A DNA stretch of 64,000 nucleotides from Haloplanus salinarum (GCF_024498175.1 NZ_CP101823.1:1240001-1304000); one strand, 5' to 3'; shown: positions 33,419-42,649, numbered from the stretch's first letter. A program made the numbers and translations. Notes: generated by a model from the letters alone, not told the origin.

Positions 33419-34318
33419 TTAGCGTCGACTGTTGTTTCGGGCCGAAAGCACGACGCTTCCGGCATGTTTCCGGACGGATTGGTTCGTCGACCCGAACATG
33501 AACTTCCGCAGACGGCCTTTCGTCGGAGCGCCGATGATCGTGAGGTCGTAGCACCGCGATTGGTCGGTGATCGCCGCCAGAGTGTCTGTCGTCTCGAGCA
33601 CCCACTTCGTCGTAGTGTCCGGGCGGCCGATCCAACGGTAGATGTCGTCTACCAACTCTTCGGCTTCGTTTCGCCGCTGATCGGGTGCGTCATCGTCGAT
33701 GACGTGTAGGATGTCGATCCAAGCGTCGGAGCCGGTAGCGATAGAGGCTGCCACATCGGCGGCTAGCCCCGAGTGAGGGCCGCCAGCAATCGGGAGGAGA
33801 ATCGATGCCGGATCCGTGAATCCGGTCCGACCGTTCACGACGACCACGTCTGCATCGGCGTGGGCCGCAATCCGTTCGGTGATGCCCATGCGGAGGCGAC
33901 GCTCACGGCTGCTCCCGGGCACGATGAGGGTATCCACGTTTCGCGTTCTGACTGCTTGGAGGACGCCGGTCACGACACCGCGGGTGTAGACACAATCCCC
34001 GTTCACTCGTGGAAGCGACTCGGTGGTCTGATCGAACACCCACTCCAGAAGGTCGGCTTCGTCGCCGTCGGATATCTCGTGATGATATTCGTTAGGTATC
34101 CCTGAGATAGTACTAACCGGATTGATGACCGTCAGCGAGGCGTCCGTCGCGCGTGCGAGCGTCGTTGCGACTTTCAACTGATCGGTCAGCGCAGGAACCG
34201 CTCGGGTGAGGAGCGGAACGAGAATCTGATTCCCATCGAATCGCCCTACCACGTGGGATGTCGCATCGGGCGTCTCACCGTCGGTTGCGAGTAATCCACC
34301 CAGCGACGGCGAATGCAT
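33419..34318 (-). CDS. Tandem universal stress protein (UspA family)
   Basis: 299 residues consisting of two Usp folds (about 25-165 and 170-297). The first has ILVPLLTRAVPALTDQLKVA and VDTLIVPGSSRERRLRMGI; the second ILLPIAGGPHSGLAADVAAS and DLTIIGAPTKGRLRKFMFGS, close to the ATP-binding G-x2-G-x9-G(S/T) motif. UspA proteins bind ATP and help survive starvation and stress; some haloarchaeal forms accompany transporters, but none is adjacent. Cytoplasmic. Confidence 0.85.
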   Translation of the reverse strand: MHSPSLGGLLATDGETPDATSHVVGRFDGNQILVPLLTRAVPALTDQLKVATTLARATDASLTVINPVSTISGIPNEYHHEISDGDEADLLEWVFDQTTESLPRVNGDCVYTRGVVTGVLQAVRTRNVDTLIVPGSSRERRLRMGITERIAAHADADVVVVNGRTGFTDPASILLPIAGGPHSGLAADVAASIATGSDAWIDILHVIDDDAPDQRRNEAEELVDDIYRWIGRPDTTTKWVLETTDTLAAITDQSRCYDLTIIGAPTKGRLRKFMFGSTNQSVRKHAGSVVLSARNNSRR

Positions 34319-34344
34319 ACTCCGTACATCAGAGTCGACTTACA

Positions 34345-34605
34345 AAAATCAGCGGGTCCGTTCATCGACGGGTCGGGGAGCAGGTCCTCACGTTCCGTCC
34401 CGCGCCTGACGGTCCGGGCGAGGCCGTCGCTCGGGACGACGAGACTGGGACGTACTGGACACTCTCGGGGGAGGCCGTCGCTGGGGAGCTCGCGGGGCGG
34501 ACGCTCGACCGACATCCCCACTGGGACGACCTCTTCTGGTTCAGCTGGGCGGCGTTCAGACCGGATACCCGCGTGTTCACGTCGGAGGCGACATCGAGCG
34601 CGTGA
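34345..34605 (+). pseudogene. DUF3179 protein remnant, C-terminal part
   Basis: SVHRRVGEQVLTFRPAPDGP, then DDETGTYWTLSGEAVAGELA and HPHWDDLFWFSWAAFRPDTRVF match the end of DUF3179 proteins, which are normally about 300-400 residues and exported. Here the N-terminal three quarters are missing and the frame overlaps the divergent usp start. It is a remnant. Confidence 0.6.
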
Positions 34606-34705
34606 TACGGTTACGAAGATTCGTATGAGACGGCCAAATCCGAGCGTGTAGCTCCAATGCACAGCCGATACGGGGTTAAGAGTGTTCCCGTCGTCGCTGA
34701 TACTA

Positions 34706-34966
34706 ATGGTTGGTCAGACTACCGTCCCGTCGTCGCCGGAACTATCGTCGTTACGAGCACTCCCGCCGAGCGCGAAACTGGTCGCCAAGACGCTGGAGTA
34801 CGAGGGCCGTCTCACACAGGCGGAACTCGTCGAATCGACGCGACTTCCGGACCGAACAGTTCGGTACGCACTGCGGAAACTCGAAGACCAGGATGTGGTG
34901 ACCTCCCGAATCTCGTTCGCCGACGCCCGACAGCGCGTCTACTCGCTCACGACCGCCGAGTCGTAG
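34706..34966 (+). CDS. Small winged-helix regulator
   Basis: 86 residues from ATG 34706 (MVGQTTVPSSPELSSLRALP). One winged helix: PSAKLVAKTLEYEGRLTQAE, LVESTRLPDRTVRYALRKLE (recognition helix RTVRYALRKL) and a wing around RQRVYSL. It is convergent with the reductase gene at 35006. Similar single-domain MarR/TrmB-like proteins are numerous in haloarchaea. Target unknown. Confidence 0.7.
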   Translation: MVGQTTVPSSPELSSLRALPPSAKLVAKTLEYEGRLTQAELVESTRLPDRTVRYALRKLEDQDVVTSRISFADARQRVYSLTTAES

Positions 34967-35005
34967 GGGTACGAGAAGGGGACCAGCCCAGTCCACCCCG
35001 CGCAA

Positions 35006-36430
35006 TCAGTGATCGTGTCCGCCGCGGGTGAACTGCCCGGAGAACGCCCGCTGGACGACTTCGGGGAGGGCCGGGTGGATATGAATACTCTCGCGGATGT
35101 CCTGTACGGTTCCGGTGCCGGCCGTCATCGCGACGACGACTTCCTGCACGAGCGTTGAGGCGTCGGGGCCGACGATGTGGCAACCGAGTATTTCCCCGTC
35201 GAGGTCGATGAGCACCTTCACGAAGCCTTCGGCTTTCATCGCGTCGCCGCGGGCGGTCTCCTCGTATCGGTAGGTGTTGGTCGCGTAGTCCCGCCCGGCG
35301 GCTCGCAGGTCGCTCTCGCTGGCGCCGACGCCAGCCACTTCCGGCGAGGCGAACACCGCGAAGGGCATCGCGCTGTAATCGATCGGCTCGAGGTCGCTCC
35401 CGAAGATGTTTCGCGCGACGGTCCGTGCTTCGTGGTTGGCGTTGTGTTTCAGCAGGTACTCGCCGACGATGTCACCCAGCGCCCACACGCCGTCGGCGGC
35501 CGTCCGCAGGTACTCGTCGGTTTCGACGAACCCCTGCTCGTCGGTTTCGACCCCCGTGGCATCGAGGTTCAGCGTATCGGCGTTCGACACCCGTCCGGCG
35601 GCGATCAGCAACTCGTCGCCCGTCACGGTGACGCTTGTGTCGTCGTCGACGATACCCCCATCGTCTCCGTATTCGTACGACTGTGCCTCGACGGACACGG
35701 TTCCGCTACTCTCGGAGACTGCGGTCGCAGTGTGGCCGGTGTGGACGGTGAATCGGTCGGCGTACCGTTCGGTGAAGGATTCGGCGACTTCGTCGTCGGC
35801 CTCCGGAAGCAGGTTCGGTCGGCGGCCGATGATCGTCACGTCGCTGCCGAACGTCCCGAAGAAATGGCCGAGTTCGGCCGCGATGTAGCCACCGCCGACG
35901 ATCACGAGATGGTCCGGGGGCGTTTCGAGTTGGAGCGCCTCCGTGCTCGTCACATAATCGACCTCGTCGATACCGTCGATAGACGGAATCGCCGGCCGTG
36001 ATCCCGCCGCAATGAGGATCGTCTCGGCCCGGAGTCGGGCCCCGTCGTCTTCGCCGTCGACGACTTCGACCGTGTGGTCGTCGACGAACCGTCCTTCTCC
36101 CTCGAACAGGCTGTGTTGGGACGACGAGCGAAGGCCCTGTCGGATGGATTCCGCGTCCGCCTCGACTTCCTCGTTCACTTCCCGGACGATGTCGGCGAAC
36201 CCGACGTCCTCGACGCGAGCGTCGATGTGAAACGCCCCGGCACGCTCGACCGTTTCGAGGACGTCCGCGTGATAGAGCAGTAACTTCGACGGGATACAGC
36301 CGCGATTGAGACAGGTGCCGCCCAGTGGCCCCTTCTCAACCACGGCGACGGACTGCCCTTGATTCGCTGCAACGTTGGCGACGTCGAGCCCCGACCCGGA
36401 GCCGATCACCAGAAAGTCGAACTCTTCCAT
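35006..36430 (-). CDS. FAD-dependent disulfide reductase (Lpd/MerA-like), first copy
   Basis: 474 residues from ATG 36430 (MEEFDFLVIGSGSGLDVA). FAD-binding GSGSG at 10-14, redox-active disulfide GGTCLNRGCIPSK (about 38-50), NAD(P)-binding IVGGGYIAAELGHFFG (about 175), second FAD motif WALGDI, and the C-terminal HIHPALPEVV with the catalytic His-Glu/Pro pair of the partner subunit. The family covers dihydrolipoamide dehydrogenase, mercuric reductase and thiol-redox homologues. No lipoyl or heavy-metal domain is fused, and no 2-oxoacid dehydrogenase genes are nearby, so a low-molecular-weight disulfide substrate is more likely. A paralogue is at 46653. Confidence 0.85.
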   Translation of the reverse strand: MEEFDFLVIGSGSGLDVANVAANQGQSVAVVEKGPLGGTCLNRGCIPSKLLLYHADVLETVERAGAFHIDARVEDVGFADIVREVNEEVEADAESIRQGLRSSSQHSLFEGEGRFVDDHTVEVVDGEDDGARLRAETILIAAGSRPAIPSIDGIDEVDYVTSTEALQLETPPDHLVIVGGGYIAAELGHFFGTFGSDVTIIGRRPNLLPEADDEVAESFTERYADRFTVHTGHTATAVSESSGTVSVEAQSYEYGDDGGIVDDDTSVTVTGDELLIAAGRVSNADTLNLDATGVETDEQGFVETDEYLRTAADGVWALGDIVGEYLLKHNANHEARTVARNIFGSDLEPIDYSAMPFAVFASPEVAGVGASESDLRAAGRDYATNTYRYEETARGDAMKAEGFVKVLIDLDGEILGCHIVGPDASTLVQEVVVAMTAGTGTVQDIRESIHIHPALPEVVQRAFSGQFTRGGHDH

Positions 36431-36560
36431 ACGTCCGTTCACACGTCTTCGAGTATGAACGTCCGGTTGCATTCCGACATTTCCTCGTGGTAACCTACTC
36501 ACCAAATGGTTAGCGAATTGATTATTAGTCCAGAGCACGTGATCAGGAGTGGAGATAACT

Positions 36561-37052
36561 ATGGCTACTGAAACCACAACGGCCTCGTCAGTATCGTCCG
36601 TGACGTCGGATCAATGGATCGCCGGAGCGGCCGGCGGGTTCGTCGGGAGCATCCTCTTCGGGCTGATGATGATGTTCGTCATGCCGGCCCCGCTGCTGGA
36701 GGTGGTAATCCCGGCCATGTACGGTATCGACGGCCCGGCGTTGCTCGCAGGCTGGGCGATCCACCAGTTCCACGGTGTCGTCCTCGGTCTCGTGTACGTC
36801 GCGCTCGTCCAGTTCGGACCGCTACGCGAACCTGCCCGTGAGTTCACCGGAGCGATCGGTCTGGGCGTCGTCTACGGCATCCTGACGACGCTCGTCCTCG
36901 CGGCGCTCGTGATGCCGCTGTGGCTCGCCGCCGTCGGCTTCCCCGCTGCGCCCCCGTTCCCGAACGTCGCGTTCCCGGCGACGATCGTCTCGACGATCGG
37001 CCACGTCGTCTACGCGATTCCCCTCGCCATCGCGTACGCGATGTCGACGTAG
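36561..37052 (+). CDS. Four-helix membrane protein, unknown function
   Basis: 163 residues from ATG 36561 (MATETTTASSVSSVTSDQWI). Helices at about 22-50, 60-85, 95-125 and 135-160; glycine-rich first helix GAAGGFVGSILFGLMMMFVM. The haloarchaeal type of protein with this G-rich start and IHQFHGVVLGLVYV is often found in redox and stress islands; the truncated protein at 40799 is a relative. Divergent from the reductase, with a shared 130-bp promoter region. Confidence 0.6.
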   Translation: MATETTTASSVSSVTSDQWIAGAAGGFVGSILFGLMMMFVMPAPLLEVVIPAMYGIDGPALLAGWAIHQFHGVVLGLVYVALVQFGPLREPAREFTGAIGLGVVYGILTTLVLAALVMPLWLAAVGFPAAPPFPNVAFPATIVSTIGHVVYAIPLAIAYAMST

Positions 37053-37139
37053 GTCGTTTTTCCCTCCGCCGTCGTCTGTGCAACGCCGTCCCAACGTCGC
37101 TTCAGGTATTAGATACCACGCTGCGTCCGAGTATGTGCA

Positions 37140-38120
37140 ATGCCAACAGCAACCGTACGCGGACACGAGATCCACTACCGAACGGACGGCGACGAGGGAC
37201 CACCGATCGTGATGGTCCACGGCGTGCCCACCAACAGTTCCCAGTGGGAACCGATTCAGGACCTCCTCTCGCCGTATTTCCAGACGTACGCCATCGACCT
37301 CATCGGTATGGGAAAGAGCGACAAACCACTGGACGACTGGGAGTACTCCTGGGAGAACGACTCCCACATCATCGCGGAGTTGATGGACGAGTGGGGCCAC
37401 GACTCGATGATCGTCGCCGGCGACGACTGGGGCGGTGGTATCGCGCTCGACTTCGCCGCTCGCTACCCGGACAAGACGGACATCTGTGTCGCCGTCGACC
37501 CGGTCGCCTACGACAACTGGCCGGTCGCGGAGATCGAATCCATCGGCCGGCTGGCCTTCGTCGACGACGAGGAGGAGTTCCGGAAGGCCGTCGCGGATTT
37601 CCCGATGAAACTCGTCCAGACCCTCCGGACGATGGTGCACGACCCGAGCAACTTCCGGGGCGGGGCGGTCAAAGAAGACGTTCCGACGGCACGGACGACC
37701 CACGACCTGCGGAAACTCCGCGAACCGTACGAGACGGTCGACTACGCCGCTGGCGGCTCACAGCTCAACGGCGACGCCGGCTACGGCTCGCCGAAACTCG
37801 ACGCCATTCGCGCCCTCGCACTTCGTGGGGCGTCGCTCGACCCCGACTGGATGCTCGACGTTCCCTACGAGGATATCACCGCCCCGACGATGCTCCTCTG
37901 GGGCTTGCAGGACATCATGATGGACTCGGCGATCCGCTTCCGATTCAGATACGACATTACGAACGCGCCCGTTCGCATCCAGCCACTCCAGGAGGCGGGC
38001 CACCTCGCGCTGGTGGATCAACCCCACCTCGGCGCCGACGCGATCATCGACTTCGTCACCGAACACCAGGGCGCCGACGTCCTCGCCGACCGGTACATGG
38101 GATTCCCCGAAATCCTGTGA
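37140..38120 (+). CDS. Haloalkane dehalogenase/epoxide hydrolase-like alpha/beta hydrolase, first copy
   Basis: 326 residues. MVHGVPTNSSQW is the oxyanion-hole loop, AIDLIGMGKSDKP is nearly the same as in haloalkane dehalogenases, AGDDWGGGIALDFAARYP contains the nucleophile Asp followed by the Trp that stabilises halide in that family, and EAGHLALVDQP has the catalytic His. The halide-binding Asn of the HGNPT loop is Val here, so dehalogenation is doubtful; epoxide or ester hydrolysis is possible. A helical cap domain occupies about 130-230. No signal peptide; cytoplasmic. A paralogue is at 56565. Confidence 0.8.
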   Translation: MPTATVRGHEIHYRTDGDEGPPIVMVHGVPTNSSQWEPIQDLLSPYFQTYAIDLIGMGKSDKPLDDWEYSWENDSHIIAELMDEWGHDSMIVAGDDWGGGIALDFAARYPDKTDICVAVDPVAYDNWPVAEIESIGRLAFVDDEEEFRKAVADFPMKLVQTLRTMVHDPSNFRGGAVKEDVPTARTTHDLRKLREPYETVDYAAGGSQLNGDAGYGSPKLDAIRALALRGASLDPDWMLDVPYEDITAPTMLLWGLQDIMMDSAIRFRFRYDITNAPVRIQPLQEAGHLALVDQPHLGADAIIDFVTEHQGADVLADRYMGFPEIL

Positions 38121-38228
38121 TCGGTCGTGTACCGTCGTTGCACGCCGCCGCGTGGCTTTTTATACCGGAGCTTCCATCGACGGTATGGATTTCCGAGCAC
38201 GAATTCCTCTTCGGGGGATGCAGAGCGC

Positions 38229-38504
38229 ATGAGTGCGAACGAGAACTGGGTGCGACGGGAGCGTTCGTTCCGCGGTATTTCGGAACGTCTCGCGATCACC
38301 TATCTCGAAAACCTGGGCGCAGAACGGGTCGACGACGACCGCGTCGCTGCCGACGACTGGACGGCGACGCTCTCCTCACAGACCGTCGGGATCGGCCCGT
38401 CCGTTTCGCTGACGCAGGTCGACCTGATCTTCGAGGGTGACCCCAACGCCCTCGATTCGCTTATCGAACGCTTCGCCCAGAAAGCGATGCGTGCCGGCGG
38501 ATAA
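38229..38504 (+). CDS. Small conserved protein, MoaD-related C-terminal (DUF1952-like)
   Basis: 91 residues from ATG 38229 (MSANENWVRRERSFRGISER); the longer open frame upstream is non-coding. The pattern RSFRGISERLAITYLENLGA, VGIGPSVSLTQVDLIFEGDP and LIERFAQKAMRAGG matches what I recall as the MoaD-related C-terminal domain in haloarchaeal proteins. Possible link to sulfur carrier or molybdopterin chemistry, which is inference. Gap of 108 bp from the hydrolase. Confidence 0.6.
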   Translation: MSANENWVRRERSFRGISERLAITYLENLGAERVDDDRVAADDWTATLSSQTVGIGPSVSLTQVDLIFEGDPNALDSLIERFAQKAMRAGG

Positions 38505-38688
38505 GCGCCGCAGTAAAACGTATCTCTAATTTATACTCGACACTTGAGTGTCGGTCGATCCGATCACGTATCGAATCAGTTCGTCGTACGCTGGACGACG
38601 ATCCGTAATCGTCGGTAGCCCGCAATCGACTGACTGTCCTCGAATGGTCCGTCTCTACGTTCACGCGCGGTGTTAGAGACGACAGTTA

Positions 38689-39045
38689 TCAGAAAGTAAT
38701 AACTTCGTACCCGTCGGCGACGAGCGACCGAATGCTCGGGTGCCCGTCGTGGTCGTCGAGCGTGACCAGTCCGGCGTCGTTCACGATGTCGTCGACGCCG
38801 AACGCGCCGGCGCAGTAGTCACAGACGGAGGTATCGTCCCGAACCGTCCGATAGAGTTCGTGGTAGTCGCTGTCCTCGTCTTCGAGTTCGGGAATCCACT
38901 GCGTCCCGGCTCCGTCGAAGATGAGTTCGACGTCGTCGCCGTCCGTCTCGGCGAACTCCTTGGCCGTTTCGAGCCCGTTCGCGAGACGGCCTTGGTCGGC
39001 GTGTGAGTCGGTGCCTGCGAGAACGATAACTGCTGCTTTCACCAT
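38689..39045 (-). CDS. DsrE-like sulfur-transfer family protein
   Basis: 118 residues. KAAVIVLAGTDSHADQGRLA, NGLETAKEFAETDGDDVELIF and DGAGTQWIPELEDEDSDYHE are the DsrE/DsrF-like fold. Cysteines in SVCDYCAGAFGVDD (about 75-88) could carry persulfide, as in DsrE-type proteins. The family moves sulfane sulfur or binds small ligands. Its place beside glutaredoxin, thioredoxin-reductase-like and TauE/SafE genes fits sulfur handling. Confidence 0.75.
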   Translation of the reverse strand: MVKAAVIVLAGTDSHADQGRLANGLETAKEFAETDGDDVELIFDGAGTQWIPELEDEDSDYHELYRTVRDDTSVCDYCAGAFGVDDIVNDAGLVTLDDHDGHPSIRSLVADGYEVITF

Positions 39046-39232
39046 TCCGGCTCCTGGTACGCCGCCGCCTCATATAGGGGACGCGTGGCTGTGCAATCCG
39101 CACACCTGGTCCCACTCGATTTAAAAGGCCCCTGTCGAAGGCCAGAGTCGATACTGGGACTTCGAGGCCAGTCGGGTAGAGACCGCGGTCGGGGATGGGT
39201 TTCGGGATTCGACCGACGTGCGGCCGGAAGGA

Positions 39233-39538
39233 CTAGAGTTCGACGTCGCTGACGCTCTCGACGTCGAACCGGGTTACGTCGGGCTCACCGTCGAGCAACT
39301 CGGGGAGTGCCGCCTCGAACTCGCCGAAATGATCCGTTTCGACGTGTGCGCCGAACGCCGCTTCGCTCTCGTACCGTTCGACGAACCGGAACAGGTTCGG
39401 GTCGTCGATATCCGTGTTGACCCGATAGTCGATGATTCCATCCTCCGCCCGGGACTTTTCGGCGAGCTCTCGCATCAGTTCGACCGCTCGGTCGCGGTGG
39501 TTCGGATCGATCGGAAACGTCGCATGGACGACGAGCAT
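39233..39538 (-). CDS. Antibiotic biosynthesis monooxygenase (ABM)-like quinol monooxygenase
   Basis: 101 residues from ATG 39538 (MLVVHATFPIDPNHRDRAVE). The dimeric ferredoxin-like ABM fold shows in ELMRELAEKSRAEDGIIDYR, NLFRFVERYESEAAFGAHVE and HFGEFEAALPEL. Family members such as YgiN oxidise quinols without cofactors. It fits with the neighbouring flavoprotein and the carboxymuconolactone-decarboxylase-like gene as quinone or phenol handling. Confidence 0.78.
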   Translation of the reverse strand: MLVVHATFPIDPNHRDRAVELMRELAEKSRAEDGIIDYRVNTDIDDPNLFRFVERYESEAAFGAHVETDHFGEFEAALPELLDGEPDVTRFDVESVSDVEL

Positions 39539-39678
39539 TGCACTCCTACCCGAACAGCGAGGGTGTATATAGGCCCGGCAGGCGTGCGGCACCGTTGCAC
39601 GAGATCGATCGGTTCGCATCCTCGCCGGGGTTCCGCGGTGTGGCGACCGCCGCGGGGATCGACGACGGACTCACACAC

Positions 39679-40692
39679 CTAATCGTACGTGTGGAACTCG
39701 GTGGCCTGTTCGAGGAGTTCGTCCGGCATCCCGGGCACTTCGTCGCTTCGAACGGGCCCCTGTTCCTCGACGAGGTCGGGATCTCGCGGGAAATCCCGCA
39801 ACGTCCAGTGGATCGAAATCCCCGCTTTCGCGCCGTCTCCTAGCGCGATCGGCACCTGGTTGTGCCCGGGTGTGAGATCGCCGATCGCGTAGACGCCGTC
39901 GACACTCGTTCGCCCGTGGTCGTCTACCTCCACGGTCCCGTCGTCGTTCAGTTCACAGCCGAGGTCGGTCGCGAGCCCGCTGTTGTAGTCGGCGCCGTAC
40001 AGCGCGAAGCCACCCTTGTACTCGCGGACGGCTCCCCCTTCGAATTCCAGCGCCTTCAGCCATCCGTCGCTCCCGTTCTGGACACCGGTCACGTCCTCGT
40101 GGATCACGTCGATCGGATGTGTGTCGAGCATCTCGTCGGTGTCGTCGCTCCACGCTGGCTCGTCACCCCGAGTCAGTAGGTCGACCTCGTCGGTGAAGTT
40201 GAGCAGGATTGCAGCGACGTGGGCCGCGCTCTCGCCGTACCCCATCACGTACACGGACTCGTCCGCGAACATGTGTGCGTCACAGTGGAGGCAGTAGTGG
40301 AGCCCGCGACCGGTTCGAGGGAGCGGCGGGTCCGGTCGCACGTCGTTCATGCCCGTCGCCAGCGCGACCGCGTCGGCCACGTAGTCCACGTCGGTGCCGC
40401 ACAGGCGGAACCGGTCGTCGTCAGTCCGGCCGGCCGATCCGATTCGATCCGAGAGTACCGTACAGCCGTACTCCTCCAGTTGCTCCTTCCCGATCTGCAG
40501 GAGCTCCATCCCGCTCGTCTCTTCGGTCGTTCCGACGAGGTTGTGAACGTCTTTCATCATCGCTGCCCGGCCCCCGCCACGGTCGACGAGTGCTGTTTCG
40601 TGCCCAAGTCGCACGCTGTACAGTGCCGTCGACAGCCCCGCTGGTCCGCCACCGACGACGACGACTTCGTACGCTTGCTGGTCTACAGCCAT
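39679..40692 (-). CDS. Thioredoxin-reductase-like FAD oxidoreductase
   Basis: 337 residues from ATG 40692 (MAVDQQAYEVVVVGGGPAGL). FAD motif VGGGPAGLSTALY at 12-24, a CxxC redox pair in LHYCLHCDAHMF (about 138-150), NAD(P) motif VMGYGESAAHVAAIL and a terminal FAD motif YAIGDLTPGHNQVPIALGDG. This is the layout of low-molecular-weight thioredoxin reductases. NADPH binding residues (HRRxxxR) are not evident, as in some ferredoxin- or NADH-linked haloarchaeal forms, so the electron donor is open. Confidence 0.82.
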   Translation of the reverse strand: MAVDQQAYEVVVVGGGPAGLSTALYSVRLGHETALVDRGGGRAAMMKDVHNLVGTTEETSGMELLQIGKEQLEEYGCTVLSDRIGSAGRTDDDRFRLCGTDVDYVADAVALATGMNDVRPDPPLPRTGRGLHYCLHCDAHMFADESVYVMGYGESAAHVAAILLNFTDEVDLLTRGDEPAWSDDTDEMLDTHPIDVIHEDVTGVQNGSDGWLKALEFEGGAVREYKGGFALYGADYNSGLATDLGCELNDDGTVEVDDHGRTSVDGVYAIGDLTPGHNQVPIALGDGAKAGISIHWTLRDFPRDPDLVEEQGPVRSDEVPGMPDELLEQATEFHTYD

Positions 40693-40798
40693 ACGACGAC
40701 CGTCGGTGGGGGATCTAAACGTACTATCCCGAGTGTGTGCCGGCGTTAAACGCCCGCGCTTCGGTTTAATACACGTCTGTCGTACCGTACACCGTCTC

Positions 40799-41020
40799 AT
40801 GGCCTCGATCACCGCTGGCTTGGCCGGTGGGTTGCTCGCGACGATCGTCATGACCGCCGTAATGATGATGCCAGGCGATGGCGGCTCACAGCCGACGGCT
40901 GCTCTCGTCGAGAAATTCGCTGGTGGCGAACCGAACGACCACGCCACGCCGGGAATGATCCTTCACAGGGTCTACGGCGTCGTCCTCGTCGGGTTCCTGG
41001 GGACCGGCATCCTCGCGTGA
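40799..41020 (+). CDS. Short membrane protein, probably C-terminally truncated
   Basis: 73 residues from ATG 40799 (MASITAGLAGGLLATIVMTA). It has two helices (3-25 and 52-72) and resembles the start of the four-helix family represented at 36561 (glycine-rich helix 1, then a conserved ALVEKFAGGEPNDHATPG loop). Relatives are about twice this length, so the last two helices appear to be lost by a frameshift or deletion just before 41020. Divergent from the flavoprotein gene. Confidence 0.5.
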   Translation: MASITAGLAGGLLATIVMTAVMMMPGDGGSQPTAALVEKFAGGEPNDHATPGMILHRVYGVVLVGFLGTGILA

Positions 41021-41068
41021 ATCACTGGATAGTATCGTAACCAATCACACCACAAATAGACGAAACCA

Positions 41069-41632
41069 ATGTCACGACTACCACTACTCGAACTGGACGA
41101 GATTCCGGAAGAGTACCATTACCTGTTCACGGACGATTACCTCGGTGACCGCCACATCTTCCGGGTGTGGGCGCACAACCCCGAAATTCTCCAGGCGACG
41201 CTCGAGTATCTGAACACGCTGTACGAACAGCTCGGTCAGCGTCGCAAGGAACTGGTCATCCTCACCGTGGCGCGAGCACGCGGCGCCCGATACGAGTGGC
41301 ACCAGCACGTCGACATCGCCCGCGACAAGGGCGTTACCATCGAGGAGATGCGAGCGATCGGGGGCAACGACCTCTCGCCGTTCGACGACGCGGAGTTCGT
41401 CCTGCTCCAGTACGCCCGCGCAGTCGAATCGGGGAACGTGACCGGCCCCATCCACGACGCGCTGGAACGACACTACTCGTCGGCGGAGATCGTCGCGATC
41501 GGCCTCCTCGTCGACTTCTACGTCGGCCTGTGCAACTACATTGCGTCCGTCGATCTGCCCTTCGAAGGCGGCGAGTTCGTCGGCTGGCATCCCGATCCTG
41601 ACACCGTGGCGGAGTTATTCGATGACGCGTGA
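41069..41632 (+). CDS. Carboxymuconolactone decarboxylase-family protein
   Basis: 187 residues. The conserved CMD/AhpD-like helix pair appears as LGQRRKELVILTVARARGAR, then YEWHQHVDIARDKGVTIEEM (E and H proton-relay residues), and DDAEFVLLQYARAVESG. There is no CxxC pair, so it is the CMD rather than the AhpD type. Family members decarboxylate aromatic ring-cleavage products or act as peroxidase helpers. The 3' neighbour starts 27 bp later on the same strand. Confidence 0.8.
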   Translation: MSRLPLLELDEIPEEYHYLFTDDYLGDRHIFRVWAHNPEILQATLEYLNTLYEQLGQRRKELVILTVARARGARYEWHQHVDIARDKGVTIEEMRAIGGNDLSPFDDAEFVLLQYARAVESGNVTGPIHDALERHYSSAEIVAIGLLVDFYVGLCNYIASVDLPFEGGEFVGWHPDPDTVAELFDDA

Positions 41633-41659
41633 CTGCTCGATGAACTCCCGGTGACATAC

Positions 41660-42649
41660 ATGATGGATGATCGCGCCGTCGGTGCTGGGCACCTCGTCGC
41701 TGTACTCGGAGTGGGGGTTCCGCTCGTCGCGCTTGGAACACTCGATGTCGGGACGGCTGGATCGCTACTCGCGAGTCTCCCGTTTCCCGCCGGGTTTCCC
41801 GTCGATCAGTTCCTCGCGCACTGGTGGGTGTTCCCGGCATCGATCCTCTTTTCGATGATCGCGCTCTCCTCGGGCGTCTCGGGTGCCCTCTTTTTCAGCC
41901 CCTTCTTCATTCTCGTCGTCGGCCTGTCGCCGGCGCAGGCCATCGGTGCCGGGCTCATGACCGAGGTGTTCGGCATGGGGAACGGCCTCCTGAACTACGT
42001 CCGGCAGCGCGTCGTCGACTACGCGACGGCGAAGTGGCTTCTCCTCGGTGCCGTCCCGTCCGTCGTCGTTGGCGCACTCGCCGCGCACTACGTTCCGACG
42101 ACGCTCCTGACGCTCGCATTCGGCGTCGGCCTCCTCGGACTCGGGGCCTTCCTCGGCCTCCACGACCCGCCGGAAGAGTGCGTTCCCGGCGAGGAAGAAA
42201 ACGAGTTCCTCGAACGAAAGAACGCGGGCCGGGGTACGACGGTCGTCGAGGCGGCCGATGGCGCGACCTTCACTTACGATACCTGCTGGCGACTGCCCGG
42301 AGTCATGCTGGCCACCGTCGGCGGGTTCGTCACGGGCCTCATCAGCGCCGGGCTTCCCGAGATCACGACGACACAACTCATCGTCCGGTGTCGACTTCCC
42401 CCTCGCGTGGCGATCGCGACGAGCGTGTTCGTCCTCGCTATCGCTGCGCTGGCCGGGGCTATCGTTCACGCACTCGCGGCGACGCCGGTCTGGTACGTCG
42501 TTGCGTGGTCGATCCCCGGCGTCCTCATCGGCGGGACGGTTGGAACCCGGATCGGAAAGTACCTTCCCAGCGACCTCATGGAGCGGGCACTCGGGGTGGT
42601 GTTCGTCGGCGTCGGTCTGATCGTCCTCGCGAGCGAACTGCTCGCGTGA
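41660..42649 (+). CDS. TauE/SafE-family sulfite/organosulfur exporter
   Basis: 329 residues from ATG 41660 (MMDDRAVGAGHLVAVLGVG). About eight helices arranged as two repeats: SSGVSGALFFSPFFILVVGL..AQAIGAGLMTEVFGMGNG in the first and FVTGLISAGLPEITTTQLIV..RVAIATSVFVLAIAALAGA in the second, both with the G-x-G and polar pattern of TauE/SafE permeases. A soluble loop of ~50 residues with EEENEFLERKNAG joins them. Likely moves sulfite, sulfoacetate or related anions across the membrane. In line with nearby sulfur-related genes. Confidence 0.82.
   Translation: MMDDRAVGAGHLVAVLGVGVPLVALGTLDVGTAGSLLASLPFPAGFPVDQFLAHWWVFPASILFSMIALSSGVSGALFFSPFFILVVGLSPAQAIGAGLMTEVFGMGNGLLNYVRQRVVDYATAKWLLLGAVPSVVVGALAAHYVPTTLLTLAFGVGLLGLGAFLGLHDPPEECVPGEEENEFLERKNAGRGTTVVEAADGATFTYDTCWRLPGVMLATVGGFVTGLISAGLPEITTTQLIVRCRLPPRVAIATSVFVLAIAALAGAIVHALAATPVWYVVAWSIPGVLIGGTVGTRIGKYLPSDLMERALGVVFVGVGLIVLASELLA

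Noticed and set aside
36920-38440. Plus-strand open frame of 506 codons
   Set aside because: Very Arg/Pro-rich, overlaps the membrane protein and hydrolase genes in another phase; a shadow.
39862-40749. Plus-strand frames over the TrxR-like gene
   Set aside because: Overlap a clear minus-strand flavoprotein; no motifs of their own.
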